Shown: positions 22,159 through 33,061 of the stretch, piece by piece
Layout of the letters: the number at the start of each line of letters is the position of its first letter
How positions within the stretch are numbered: position 1 is the first letter of the stretch
Assembly: GCF_014839805.1 (NCBI RefSeq)
Contig: NC_051129.1
Coordinates: forward strand, 12,094,920 to 12,158,919
Source: Manduca sexta
Lineage: Eukaryota; Arthropoda; Insecta; Lepidoptera; Sphingidae
DNA length: 64,000 bases
Direction: 5' to 3'
Translations under genes and position numbers: made by a program
The notes under the pieces: model-generated
The model's database searches: none
Seen by the model: only the letters and a program-made list of their open reading frames with translations
Told to the model about the DNA's origin: nothing

Positions 22159-23961
22159 ACGGAGAGAAAATGGATTCCATAGTGAGGCTGGAATATGCGC
22201 TGTTGCGCGTTATAAATTTGGGCGAAAAGGACTGAGTCAGAGCGACCCAGTGCCTTCATTTTGGACGAGCAGTCGTGGATCAGCGCGTGGAGTTCGATAA
22301 TCTCTGGGGAAACCAGAGAGAATGAAGAAGCCGCGCCGCTAGACGACGGAGTCGCCGCCACCTGGGGTTTGGATGGTGCGGGAGCCTTCGACTTGACTAC
22401 CTTGGAAGAGGTAGCCTTGGAGGTCGAGGGCGTTGGGACGGGAGCGGGAACAGTGGCCGCCGCTGCTGGTGTTGTGGCCGGGGTGGCGGGAGATCCTCCG
22501 GGAGAACCACCGCCCTGGGCCTGGGGACGCGAGTCGGCACGTACCGTGGCGGGAAACCACGGGTTACGTGTCGGGGCTGGGGCCAAAACGAATTTTTCGG
22601 CCTGAGGGGCCTTGGCCTTAGGGGCCTGATTGGTCCTATAATTGGACTTGTATTTGGGTGCCCGTGGGCACCCCCCGGTAATTGGCCGGATGGCCAGATT
22701 GCCGGCAGTTGGTGCACGAAGGCGGCTCCGTGCACTGGGACCTATCTTTCGGACGCGGGCACTCAGACGTGCCGTGCTCGCCGAGGCACTTGACGCACCT
22801 GGCGGGGAGGCGACAGCCACGCGAGTTGTGGCCATACTTCTGGCAGTTGTGACACTGCGCAACCTCGCTAGTCTTATGTGGGGTCTCGACGGTGAAGCCG
22901 CCAAGGCCCGAGATGTCGCGAAGCTCGTAAAGAGCTTTTACGTCCGCGGGGTAGCCAAGATGGCGAGGACCATCTCGTACTGTATGCCACGTCGTGACAA
23001 TCGCGATTTACGGTGCATCCGGTGCACCTCTAGGGCTGCGATGCCCTTGGCCTGGAGGCCTTGTTGGACCTCGGCGGCCGACATTTGGAGGGGTATGCCA
23101 CGGATGACGTACCTATAGCGGCGCTCGTCCGGGAGCGCAAAGGTGTAATAATGATAGCGTTTGCTATCTAGAAATTTGGTCAACTCGCGGTGGTCGCTAA
23201 TTGACCCGGGCTGGAGGGACAGCAGTTTTTGGCCACTGTTCCAGGCATTGGGCGGGATTTTAATGCCCCACGGGTGAGAGCATCAAAAAGGACTGAAGGG
23301 AGGCCCCTTCGGGAAGTTGGACATTGACCTTCGGTGGCTTTTAGGCCCCTTAGGTTGGGTCGGTGGCGACGAATCCGTCGAGCTAGCGGGCGCGGGCTGG
23401 GAAGCCGCGGGTTTTGTTTGGGCGCGGAAGGCGCGGACGGCGCAGAAGGCGCTTGGGAGGCGGTAGCGTCTGAGCTACGCTGCTTTTCCTGCGCCCGTTC
23501 CTCACGGTCGTGAAGCCGTCGTCGTCGAGGTCCGACGACGCGGTCCCAGACCGCGATTCGCTAGGGGCAGGAGAAACAGGTCGCTTGGACGCGCAAGCGA
23601 CGGGGACATCGGATAAGACGGGTGCGCCTGGATCGGAATCCATGGCGAGGTCGGGATCGACGGCGCCGGCCGGGCTCCCGGGCGGACTAGGTCCGTCCGA
23701 GGACACGGCCGACTCCGACGAGTCGGAGGAAGAGGATGACTCAGATGAGTCGGTAGAGGTCGCGGGTGACGCGGGTGAAGCGGGTGACTCCGGCGAGTCA
23801 GGCACCGCACGGGGGGCGTTGGCAACCACTAGGGAGTGGACCAGGGAGCAGAACATAGGGTCGCTCCTGATGTATTCGGCGAGAGTTGTCAACATGGCGT
23901 GTTTAGCCTTGTTGACATCCGCCGCCGGCTCGTCAGTGTCCATAGGCCTAGATTCAGCCAT
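22159..23961 (-). pseudogene. LINE ORF1: gag-like nucleic-acid-binding protein, frameshifted
   Basis: Starts at ATG 23961-23959 (MAESRPMDTDEP) after an in-frame TAA. The N-terminus is acidic and Ser/Pro-rich (ESSSSSDSSES). A middle segment at 23250-22940 (WGIKIPPNAWNSGQKLLS, YRYVIRGIP, YEMVLAIL) resembles the PRE_C2HC region that precedes zinc knuckles in Jockey and I gag proteins. Three knuckles follow at about 22857-22695: CHNCQKYGHNSRGC, CVKCLGEHGTSEC and CTNCRQSGHPANYRG(C). The C-terminus is Ala/Pro/Lys-rich. Such proteins package the element RNA. One base appears lost in a C run near 22950 and one gained in a C6 run at 22671-22676; further shifts lie at 23480-23260. The frame runs into ORF2 without a stop (see the TAATG finding). 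Confidence 0.88.
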
Positions 23962-24764
23962 TGTGGGCGAATCCGGGCCTAGGGGCACTTAAAAAAGAAT
24001 AGTGAAAGGGCCGCGAGTGGGTTCGGGACCCGGGTGCGTTCCGCCTGGGAAAGAACCCACAAGAAACCAGGCGGCTATCGCACAGAGAGCGAACGCGTGA
24101 TTTTACGTGAAACGAACAAACGTCCCCGGGTGGGTGTGCCCGGGGTTGTGTGCGTGAGTGACCCTCCCCGCCGGGTGTAGGCGAGGGGGGATGTACTTAA
24201 AATTAGGTGTGCCCTAAGCTTGTATCCCTTTGCCAATCTTATTGTGCGAAAGGGTTCCTAACAATCCGTGCGCCGTAAACGATATTGGACCTTTTTAGGG
24301 GTCCGCACGCTCAACCGTCACACGGGATGGAGTGTAAAGGAAAGGTAGGGTTGGGAAGGAGATATGCGGGGGAAACTGTGGTGTGTCTCCACAGCTTCCT
24401 TGTCCGCACCCGTCCGGCTTCGCTTTAGCCCTGAGGGGGCGCAGCGCGGGCCGGGTCACCGCTAGCTCGGCTTGTTATCACCGTTAGGTTTACCACCGAG
24501 CTAACCCTGAAGGGGCAAAATTGTCGAGAAACGATACAGAAACGGGTTTGACCCTGTCCTGAGAAGGACGCGGCCGGACCCAAACAATGGACGCAGGTAA
24601 CAACAGGGACAATGCCCTATTGTTTCCTTTGTCCGTGGCGTGCAGCGAGGTCGCTGCGGTCGTTCCGAGCAGGTACTCGGAAACGGGACAATGGCTTTAC
24701 CGAGCAGGTACTCGGTAAAAGCCAAAGGGACCGCTCGAGTCGGGTGCTCAGAGCGGAATGTCTG
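23962..24764 (-). promoter_or_regulatory. LINE 5' UTR, expected internal promoter
   Basis: The 803-bp leader starts at the target-duplication boundary (minus strand CAGACATTCCGCTCTGAGCA). It is GC-rich and non-coding. Elements of this class carry an RNA polymerase II promoter inside the leader; that is family knowledge, not something seen here. Two stem-loops lie near its 5' end. Confidence 0.65.
24663..24723 (-). other. Twin stem-loops in the LINE leader
   Basis: Two hairpins with the same loop (CAGGTA on the plus strand, TACCTG in the RNA): TTCCGAG/CTCGGAA arms at 24663-24669 and 24676-24682, and GGCTTTACCGAG/CTCGGTAAAAGCC arms at 24693-24704 and 24711-24723, the latter with one bulge. Confidence 0.7.
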
Positions 24765-24775
24765 CCAGGTCGAGC

Positions 24776-24890
24776 AAGTGATATTGGGTTTTTCTACTCA
24801 GTATCAGCCCGAAGTCTGTAATTTGTGCGTGATATTTTGTTAGGCTCGCATCCTATCACATCGTGGGACGGAACACACAAGTGAAAAGAA
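24776..24890 (+). mobile_element. Family A SINE body (right half of a split copy)
   Basis: AAGTGATATTGGGTTTTTCT, CAGTATCAGCCCGAAGTCTG and CACATCGTGGGACGGAACAC continue the SINE begun at 18889-18969. Without the LINE and one target repeat, the two halves join in register. Confidence 0.88.
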
Positions 24891-25366
24891 AGTGTCTTTG
24901 GGGCTATCCCAGTCTCTATAGACATCATGTTTTAGTAAATACACATTATGCTTCAATCCGTAAAACATTAAACTATTATGACGTAATATACTCAAACTAA
25001 CACTTTTCAAATATCATTCCAGATTTTCCTAAACCACCCAAAATTAGCAACAGTTACGAAATCTAATTACTTGCACCTCTACCTACCCTTTCAGGTTGAA
25101 GCATTAATCTCAAATTACATTAAAATTGTAGATTAATTACAACATACAAAAAGCTAAACAAACTTGCACTGGTTGCGTCAGTGAGGTCACAGTTCAAGTA
25201 TGTAATTATACTGGCCCGACGTGTACGAATTATGCCAGCTACACATCTGCTTTGTAATAATGTCCATAGAGTAAGGATGCTTTAATAAATATCGCTTTTA
25301 TATCATTTTCCCAATTTAAGTCACGTTAAAGTTCTCGAATAATTGTACTTTTAGATAAAATATAAT
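24891..25366. other. Unassigned AT-rich sequence
   Basis: Nothing recognised. Confidence 0.4.
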
Positions 25367-25718
25367 AAATTCAAGTAATAATAATAATAATATCAGCCCT
25401 GTATTATATACTTGCCCACTGCTGAGCACGGGCCTCCTCTACTACTGAGAGGGATTAGGCCTTAGTCACCACGCTGGCCTAGTGCGGATTGGTAGACTTC
25501 ACACACCTTCGAAATTCCTATAGAGAATTTCTCAGATGTGCAGGTTTCCTCACGATGTTTTCCTTCACCGTTAAAGCGAACGATAAATTCACAAAGAATA
25601 CACACATGATTTTAAAAAAGTCAGAGGTGTGTGCCCTTGGGATTTGAACCTGCGGACATTCGTCTCGGCAGTCCGTTCCACACCAAACTAGGCTATCGCC
25701 GCTTTCAAATTCAAGTAA
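25367..25718 (-). mobile_element. Family D tRNA-derived SINE, complete, with target duplication
   Basis: The element is 25379-25706. It is nearly identical to the copy at 2115-2443, with the tRNA-like head at the right (A box TAGCCTAGTTTGG, B box GGTTCAAATCC on the minus strand) and (TTA)n at the left. AAATTCAAGTAA flanks it exactly at 25367-25378 and 25707-25718. The close similarity of the two copies suggests fairly recent activity. Confidence 0.9.
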
Positions 25719-26270
25719 AGTCCAATAATAATTCCAGATTTAAAAAAAATCGTAACAAATTTTATTAGTTTTTTTTTTTTTTTTTTTTTTTTTTTGCGCA
25801 CTCGTTTCAAAGAGCATTAAAAATTTTCAATATAGTATACACTCTTTATTTATTAAACCTTAGTTTTTCGGTAGTCTTAATTTTTTTTTTATAATGATTA
25901 CAAGGCGACTTAGCCGAAATAAAAAATATAAAACAATTTAAAAAAAATAGGTATCATCTCGAAATACATATATAGATTTCCCAAAAGTCAAATGTCAAAA
26001 CGGCCATGACAGCCGGCCAGAGCGGCGTACGCGCACATCTGAAATATGAGGCCCATTTGTCATGAATGCGCTCGCGCAACGGGCCTCAGACTAATTGGCC
26101 CACGATGCCCACAAACATAATAATTTATATTCGAGAGCATGATTAACACTAGGCAAAAAATGTTGAGTGGAAATAATTAATATAGACAAAGTTGTCTACG
26201 TGGATGACCCGGATGTACTGGACAGTTGCCACAGATTAAATAGTGGCATATCCCACGCACACTTTCACAC
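25719..26270. other. Unassigned sequence with a long T run
   Basis: A run of about 26 T (25770-25795) is preceded by A-rich sequence and followed by GCGCACTCG; it could be the tail of an unrecognised minus-strand retroposon. A GC-rich patch at 26000-26110 contains GAGGCCC and GGGCCTC in inverted orientation. Confidence 0.4.
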
Positions 26271-26271
26271 T

Positions 26272-26412
26272 TTTTCTCCCCGAAGGGGTATTAACACACC
26301 ACATTAGACCCATTAGATGTAACGCACCCTGTTTGCCACATATATTTGAAAGATGCGAGTGTACCGTTATATTGGGAACTAATTGTAGACTCCAGGTTAA
26401 TGTTGAGCTGAA
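26272..26412 (-). mobile_element. Family A SINE, degraded
   Basis: TCTCCCCGAAGGGGTATTAA near 26275 and TAGACTCCAGGTTAATGTTG then AGCTGAAAAT near 26388 match the reversed family A tail and mid-body with many changes. The tRNA-like head is not visible. Confidence 0.55.
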
Positions 26413-27238
26413 AATATGCATAGATATAGCTTAAGAGTCGTCAAATGTATAGTGAATTGTGAAATTGTAATGGCAACGTGTACAGTATGATACTAGTGGC
26501 TTACCATATACTGAAAATCATTGGGTATATCCGCGTGACTATAACGAAATTAATCCAACTATAATAAAATCAGTGCCCTATTCCTGAACTTAATGCTTGA
26601 TTTTAACGCGATAATTGTCTTTACTAGCAACCTCTTTTTGATTAGTTTCTCACAACAAGTACCTCCTATGGCGGCTATATTCATACTAAGGCAATAAAAC
26701 AAATTAAAAATATATTCAGTGCATATGAGTCTACATTCCCATTTCTGCTGCTCATGACCTGTATTAAGATATTACACGTAAAATTACAATATTATTACGC
26801 GCTCCAATCTTCCCTCTTTTCAAAATTGCATTGCAATTTCCACCTCTCAACAACCTTTTAAGCTTATAGCTTCGATTTGAAAGTATCAGTAAAGTGTGAA
26901 AACAAACTGTGCCGCCCATTAAGGCTTAATGTAATGTCGAAGGGGTCGGCCACACCTTTACACACCTTCGTGATAGGGTCGAGTCTAAATTGTCATCAGC
27001 GATCTGGAAAATTACACTTCGATAAGGAACTTGCTGCTTGTGATATAAGGTATGACCTTAGTATATATCTATTCATTGCTATTAATGAGCGATGTTAGCT
27101 TGTTGAAAGTAAGGATAAGGCGCCGCGTAGACGTGTCTTGTTGCCGAGAATGGATTATAAAACCGATATTTGCTTCAATTTGTGATTTGTTTTTGTTGTA
27201 AGTTATAGATATTTCGCATGGCCTACGAAATAATAATA
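26413..27238. other. Unassigned sequence
   Basis: No gene or repeat recognised. Confidence 0.4.
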
Positions 27239-27476
27239 ATCTATATACATAAAAAATGAATCCCACTATGTTTATTTGTTGTGATTGTTATTGTCAGGAG
27301 AAGGTTCTTATGAAAGAAAAAATCAAAAATTGCGCTTAAAATTAGAAAATTTGAGAAAACTTAACGAAAATATTAATTTTATATAACTGTCAATTGTTTG
27401 AAATAACTGTCAGCTATTGACAGAATGCGCGCTGCAAATTCATAGTTAAGACGGGACAACGTCTGTCGGGTCAACT
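27239..27476 (+). mobile_element. Possible non-autonomous Helitron-like element
   Basis: The left part reads TCTATATACATAAAAAATGA and the right part GACGGGACAACGTCTGTCGG then GTCAACTACTG. Similar pairs of ends are frequent in lepidopteran genomes, in elements that begin with TC and end near CTAG. The element is small and non-coding. Without an alignment the class is a guess. Confidence 0.4.
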
Positions 27477-27982
27477 ACTGTTAAAATAAATGTAGGTATA
27501 AAATAACGGTTTATAAAGATAATAAATTAAACTCAGAAGGAAAATGTAGTAAGTTCTGGACTCCTTAGCCAATGTCCTATCCAAATACCCCCAGAGTTTG
27601 CCTGTAACTTATAAAAAAATTGTAACGGGATCGTGTTGGTAGTTTTTCGAAATACACGATAATCGAGCCAGCGTAACAGCGATTTTGGAAAACCGTTCAC
27701 GCGTCACGCAAGCTACTGCTCGGAACTTATGCAATTTTGCATAGATGGGTCGCGTTAACACCGAATTGGAAACCATATCAGAGTTTGAACACGCAATTGT
27801 GTTTTCGCTGTGTAGTGGAGACTTGATCGTCATCTTACCTTTTACTTCAAAGTGGGATAGGTACGCCACGTGTCGTTTTTGTTGGAGAATAAATTCGACT
27901 TAATTATCAACTAACCTGTCTGAAATTAACTCTCCTTGGATCCCCGATACCCAACAAATCAGAGAAAACCTAAAGATTAATC
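27477..27982. other. Unassigned sequence
   Basis: An 86-residue minus-strand frame at 27609-27869 has ordinary composition but no recognised domain and no splice or neighbour support. Confidence 0.35.
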
Positions 27983-28040
27983 AACCAGCACACTTTACCT
28001 TCACAACTAACCAACCTAACCAGCACACTTTACCTTCACA
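27983..28040. repeat. Short tandem duplication, two 23-bp copies
   Basis: AACCAGCACACTTTACCTTC plus ACA occurs at 27983-28005 and 28018-28040, a 35-base period with identical repeats. Confidence 0.85.
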
Positions 28041-28525
28041 GTTATGATGTGATAGGAAGAAAGACTTATCTTGCACTTTTGTAATTGGAATTTTTAGAAT
28101 GCTACTGTTTAACTTCAGTGCCTACTGTCACGCAAAAGACTTGCTTGTAGTCAATAAGCTCTTAAACCCTATAACACAAAGTAATACCAGCCCAACAAAA
28201 TCCAAATATGGAGCAGATCAATTTTCCAACAAAAACATGGACAAAGCCGGCGACACGGGACGTCAATCGGTCGACATTTGACCCGGTCTGATGACGAGGT
28301 TGACAGCCGAGATTTACGGCCATCTGTCGCGAACCGCCCCGCGGCGGTGGGCCGGGGTGGCCACGTAACTATAATGAAAAACTAATAAAAAATGTATTGA
28401 AGAAAGGTAAATTCCCAGTGATATGTCGAAGATCATATCTGTTGTTTATACTGACGTTGGAGATAAAAATCATTTATATTTTGCCGCCAGCTTCCTAATG
28501 ATTCTATACAAGTTTGAGAATTTGG
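28041..28525. other. Unassigned sequence with a GC-rich patch
   Basis: A CpG-rich stretch at about 28245-28375 (for example CGAACCGCCCCGCGGCGGTG) stands out from the AT-rich surroundings. It matches no repeat in this window and could be regulatory DNA; no exon is evident. Confidence 0.35.
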
Positions 28526-28579
28526 AATGTGCGCGTAAACAAAGTAAATCATAAGTTTTACTTTGTTTACGCGCACATT
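28526..28579. repeat. Perfect 23-bp inverted repeat with 8-base loop
   Basis: Positions 28526-28548 (AATGTGCGCGTAAACAAAGT plus AAA) and 28557-28579 are exact reverse complements separated by TCATAAGT. Transcribed, this would give a 23-bp perfect hairpin. No other copy was noticed in the window. Confidence 0.92.
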
Positions 28580-30879
28580 GTATCACTAAAACTGTCATTA
28601 TGGCTAAAAATCAATAAAACATTTAAAAAGCTATATTTTTCCTTAAACCCCCAAAATATATTCCCCAAAATTCCCTCAATTTTTACACCTGGCAAGCGCC
28701 ACCCCGAGCCTGCTCCCGCCATCCTGGGAAAGCCGTGTCCTTTACAACCGCCCACCGGGCCTGACGCACTGACTGATCGCTGCCTTGTTATACCGTAATG
28801 TAATGAGATTTGGCGCAGACGTTGGAAAGTAAAGGCCGGACAGTACAGTACTAGGCGTAAGGAAATACTATAGTCGGTTTCGAATTTTAAACATTAGCAT
28901 CAGAATGATTATAATCGGTTTGCTACGACTTCGTAGACAGTTGTCACTGTCACTAATTCACTTCATTTACCTATACTCAATAGTCAATATATCAATTATA
29001 ATATGTTACACTTAAAAAAAAATCATAGGACATTGGCCACAAACGTACTAAACCTAAACTGTTGCAGTACTTACGTCATACTGTAACATTCAGCTAAATG
29101 AGAGGCGCCCTAGATGGACTTTAACAATTTTTTTGTTTTAGAGTAATAGGTATTTTATCATAATTAGTAATTTTTATTTATTAAAGTGTAGTAATTTTCT
29201 ACATTTAATTTTTGTCCGTGTCTAAACGTTAATAAGTCTACCCTATTTATCGGGCACGAGGTTTGTCGCGCGAACCTGTCATCTGGAGCTGTTAACCCAA
29301 ATATTAAGGGTTGTTTATTGAATGTGTCTCACGAAACTATCATCTGTTTATCCAACATTGTAACAACCCATTTTTCAGTATCATCACAGTTTTTAACACC
29401 AAAGAAGATATAAGATTTATGACAAGGATACTTAGAAAAATACATAGGAAATCATAATCATAAAAAATATTTGCGTTTACGAAGTTTGTTTTAAATAAAA
29501 TAACACGTAATTCGTACCCAGCGTATATGTGAGTTATGTATTTTTATATTAATTACATAGAGTTTTGTCCCCTTTAACTGTAGGGCTGTGATTTTCAGAA
29601 AAGAGAATGAAATGCGCAACCTGTTAAACAACGTCATCGTCAACATCACATCAAAATATTATTATACTACTTAATCCTTCAGATCGCCGCTCGATATTAA
29701 GTATAATGTAATATATGTACAGTTCAGGTGTGATGATATGGTTTAATAACACTGAATTTCATGTATATCACATGTACACAATAACTACTTCATCTATCAA
29801 CGATTTAGAACCCAACCAACCCAACTACGAACTAATTCTTTTAAACCATTAACTAGACCAACCAGTTGTCAATATTATTTCCTCCCCAAACATACGTCAA
29901 TATTATCGTAAATATAAAATTTTGCAGACGACACGACGCGACGACAAATCAACCGCATCGTGCCGCGAGAGACGCGGGAATCTTCAACAATTACTCAAGG
30001 CTCGTGACCAAAATATACTCGTAAATTGTCATCGCAACGAGGGCGGACATGGCTGATGACAATTATCCGCCATTACAGGCCCATCGTGTACACTCTGCAC
30101 ATAACGAGAACGGTTCACGATATACATCGGTCTAAATACTTTACGTAGCTTTAATATTATAGTATTAATAGATATAACTAATGTATAATAGTGTATATAG
30201 CTACCCTAAATAGTTGACGTAGTATCTGTCTAATAATATATCTATTTAATTCAAATTTATATTGTGATTCCACCATATCATATTTCTATTAAATATAGTT
30301 GCTATCATTTTAAATGGTGTTGCAAGTTCTATTGAGAGATGTAAAGCTGGATATAGTTTCACTAATTTGTTTTAAATTGAATCCCCTCCTAACCGAATTT
30401 CGGCCACAGCGATCAATTTCAATGATCAGCCAGTCACGCAGGAGATGTGATAGTGCACAAGTGTGAATCCCTATAATTAATGAAATAAAACATTAAGTTA
30501 CTGTGTTCAAAAATACTCATGGGCATTTAGAGTAATTATCCACCCTTAATAGCTTGTAAGTACACGTCACTTTATCCGACAGAAAAAAATCCTCTGAAAT
30601 TAAATGTTAAAACAAATAAATAGGCCAATTACATTCCGACATCACGAGATCTAAGCGATCAATTCAAACGCCCGTCTGCGCGCGCTTCAAATACCATAGA
30701 TTCAAGATGGCGTCACTTTACTTTTTTTTAAAGGCAAAGGCATCCTGTCATTATGCCCATATATTATCTTCACGGGGTGCTTCAATGAGATAAAATTGTC
30801 GGTTTTAGAACGTTTCACTAGATATTTGATATGGATTCGATTCTGTTCTGGTGGTTAATTGTTGACGTGGATGACGCCG
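28580..30879. other. Unassigned sequence
   Basis: About 2.3 kb with no recognised gene or repeat. A GC-rich patch is at 28685-28790, and another at 29930-30120 holds a 10-bp inverted repeat AATTGTCATC (30024-30033) / GATGACAATT (30055-30064). Confidence 0.4.
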
Positions 30880-31045
30880 GTCGTTAGTTTGAAATTTTAT
30901 GTAATACCGTGTACGGTAGGGCGTAAGTGGATGAGAGAGCAACATTTTGTACCATTCTACATGACTGTCTGTCTGAACGCGATAAACTCAAAAACGACCA
31001 ATAATTTTCATACAGTGTTTACCAATAAACTAACTCAGGAATAAA
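30880..31045 (+). mobile_element. Possible transposon fragment (Helitron-like body)
   Basis: GACTGTCTGTCTGAACGCGA and AATTTTCATACAGTGTTTAC resemble the body of common lepidopteran non-autonomous elements. No end structures are visible. Weak call. Confidence 0.3.
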
Positions 31046-31512
31046 TGAATAAAAAAAAACTAAAATGAACTGAGTAATTCAAGAGGAAGTTTTATGCGTA
31101 TTCATTCATATTTTGTAAAACACAATTTTTTTGGGATACATGCTCTGCTACCCATTCAACGCCAAGGAAGGTCCCTAGTATAAATATGAATTCAAACTAA
31201 ACTACATGGAATAACTCAGTTACCATAGCCAATGTACTTAAGTGTTAACTCGTATAGTGGCGTCGAACTCCGGCGGCAAAATCGCGTACAATCTCGAAAT
31301 AGAAGAACAAACAAACGAACCGATTATAGAAACTTCCAAATTAACCTTTGCATTAAACAGTGCAGACTTTAACTACATACTTAACGCCTTTTATGGTCGT
31401 TACTTTAGTTTTTATTTGTCTGTTTTAGTTACATAGGCAACACTTCTGTGCATGTAGTATTTAAGAGATAAAAAATTAAAATAGTGAATTCATACTTTTT
31501 AGGAATAATGAT
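31046..31512. other. Unassigned sequence
   Basis: Nothing recognised. Confidence 0.4.
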
Positions 31513-31640
31513 CATCACTTCCTTGGTCTACTGGCAACATATACGAGTTTTAAACTCAGGACTTACGATCTGAGAGTTCTGGGTTTTTTATCCTGGTTCC
31601 TGGGTTATTCTTTCTTTAAATTTTCTGCTCTAAATAAAGT
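31513..31640 (+). mobile_element. Possible tRNA-derived SINE relic
   Basis: CACTTCCTTGGTCTACTGGC contains an A box-like TGGTCTACTGG and resembles the heads of other lepidopteran SINEs; a degraded B box-like GGTTCCTGGG follows at about 31595. The body is not family A or D. Low confidence. Confidence 0.3.
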
Positions 31641-32561
31641 ATGTCAGTAAAATTATAGATCAACAAATAGGAACCAAGTTTCAACTCACATGGAACACTC
31701 TTACGAAACACATAACTCCTATCAAAACCATGTTACCTGCTCCAATAAACCCACGAACAAACATCGGTCCCATGTACTGTAATGAGAGAGTGCGTTTAAC
31801 ACGGGTATCTGTTGATCTGTGAAGGAAGGCGCGCGCCGCGGGGGCCCACCGCCCCGCACACTGAATTATTGTTATTGCCACCAAACTAATGTAATTATTT
31901 AACTCACAGGAATATAACGTGACGTGGAGTGGAGTTTTTAATCTTTTATATCACGCAGAAATAGTAGTGTAGTAAAGCTTTACACGAAATGTCTATGTGT
32001 TAAAACAAACATCGCGGCATACATATTCCATGAAGCAGTCAAACCTTAGGTGCTGTCAATAAATCAAGCAATCACTGATCATATAAAACTGCATATACCT
32101 GACACTGTTCGGACTCCAAGACGTCAATTTTATTTAATAAGACAACGCAGTCGAAATTTAATTAATCTTTTAGTTTATATTTATTTCCTTATCATTGGTA
32201 TCGTAACTACCGAGATAAGGGAAAGCACAATATTGTTAAACATAAATGGGTAGAAAAACTGTAAATTGTGCCAATTATAATCGATTACTATTTGTAATTT
32301 TCGACCGTCTTTATAGACCAAAAGATGGTTTACAATAGTGTCCTCCCCGAGGACATTTAATATTTATCCATAATGAATTAAAAAGAAATATCATAACAGA
32401 CCCAAAAACTTTGTCCAAACAACGCGCCACTCTACAAAAACAATGAAAGACGTAACAGCGCAAGGCACAATAATTTACAGCCACCGAGCAGCGTCACGGG
32501 ACAGCCCGTCGCATCCCAGTGGGACGCTAGTTACCCCGCGATTTATGGGAATAATCCCGCG
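31641..32561. other. Unassigned sequence before a gap
   Basis: A GC-rich patch (GCGCGCGCCGCGGGGGCCC) lies at 31828-31850. GC also rises at 32450-32561 next to the gap. No gene recognised. Confidence 0.4.
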
Positions 32562-33061
32562 NNNNNNNNNNNNNNNNNNNNNNNNNNNNNNNNNNNNNNN
32601 NNNNNNNNNNNNNNNNNNNNNNNNNNNNNNNNNNNNNNNNNNNNNNNNNNNNNNNNNNNNNNNNNNNNNNNNNNNNNNNNNNNNNNNNNNNNNNNNNNNN
32701 NNNNNNNNNNNNNNNNNNNNNNNNNNNNNNNNNNNNNNNNNNNNNNNNNNNNNNNNNNNNNNNNNNNNNNNNNNNNNNNNNNNNNNNNNNNNNNNNNNNN
32801 NNNNNNNNNNNNNNNNNNNNNNNNNNNNNNNNNNNNNNNNNNNNNNNNNNNNNNNNNNNNNNNNNNNNNNNNNNNNNNNNNNNNNNNNNNNNNNNNNNNN
32901 NNNNNNNNNNNNNNNNNNNNNNNNNNNNNNNNNNNNNNNNNNNNNNNNNNNNNNNNNNNNNNNNNNNNNNNNNNNNNNNNNNNNNNNNNNNNNNNNNNNN
33001 NNNNNNNNNNNNNNNNNNNNNNNNNNNNNNNNNNNNNNNNNNNNNNNNNNNNNNNNNNNNN
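32562..33061. other. Assembly gap (500 N)
   Basis: Exactly 500 N; nominal gap size. Confidence 0.99.

Larger units (their letters stand above)
18970..24764 (-). mobile_element. Full-length Jockey-type non-LTR retrotransposon
   Basis: Minus-strand LINE of 5,795 bp. Its 3' end is an 8-base poly(A), seen as T at 18970-18977. CCAGGTCGAGC is repeated exactly at 18959-18969 and 24765-24775, so both ends are defined. Order on the minus strand: 5' UTR (24764-23962), ORF1 gag-like (23961 to about 22159), ORF2 endonuclease/reverse transcriptase (22157-19208), 3' UTR (19207-18978), poly(A). There is no RNase H domain and no LTR. The RT motifs, CCHC knuckles and GAPWYVRN-type C-terminus place it in the Jockey group; the family name is not known to me. 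It is more GC-rich than its surroundings. The ORFs carry about a dozen single-base shifts, so it is dead unless these are assembly errors. Confidence 0.92.

Noticed and set aside
22261..23118. Plus-strand frames of 114 and 158 residues
   Set aside because: Antisense shadows of the LINE ORF1; no domain of their own.
23510..23992. 160-residue plus-strand frame rich in Ser, Glu and Gly
   Set aside because: It is the antisense of the gag-like ORF1, whose GC-rich, Ser/Pro-rich coding keeps the opposite strand open.
25770..25795. Poly(T) run as a transcription terminator
   Set aside because: A 26-base T run in AT-rich insect DNA is more likely a retroposon tail or microsatellite.
27609..27869. 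86-residue minus-strand frame
   Set aside because: Looks protein-like in places but matches nothing I recognise and lacks any neighbour or splice support.
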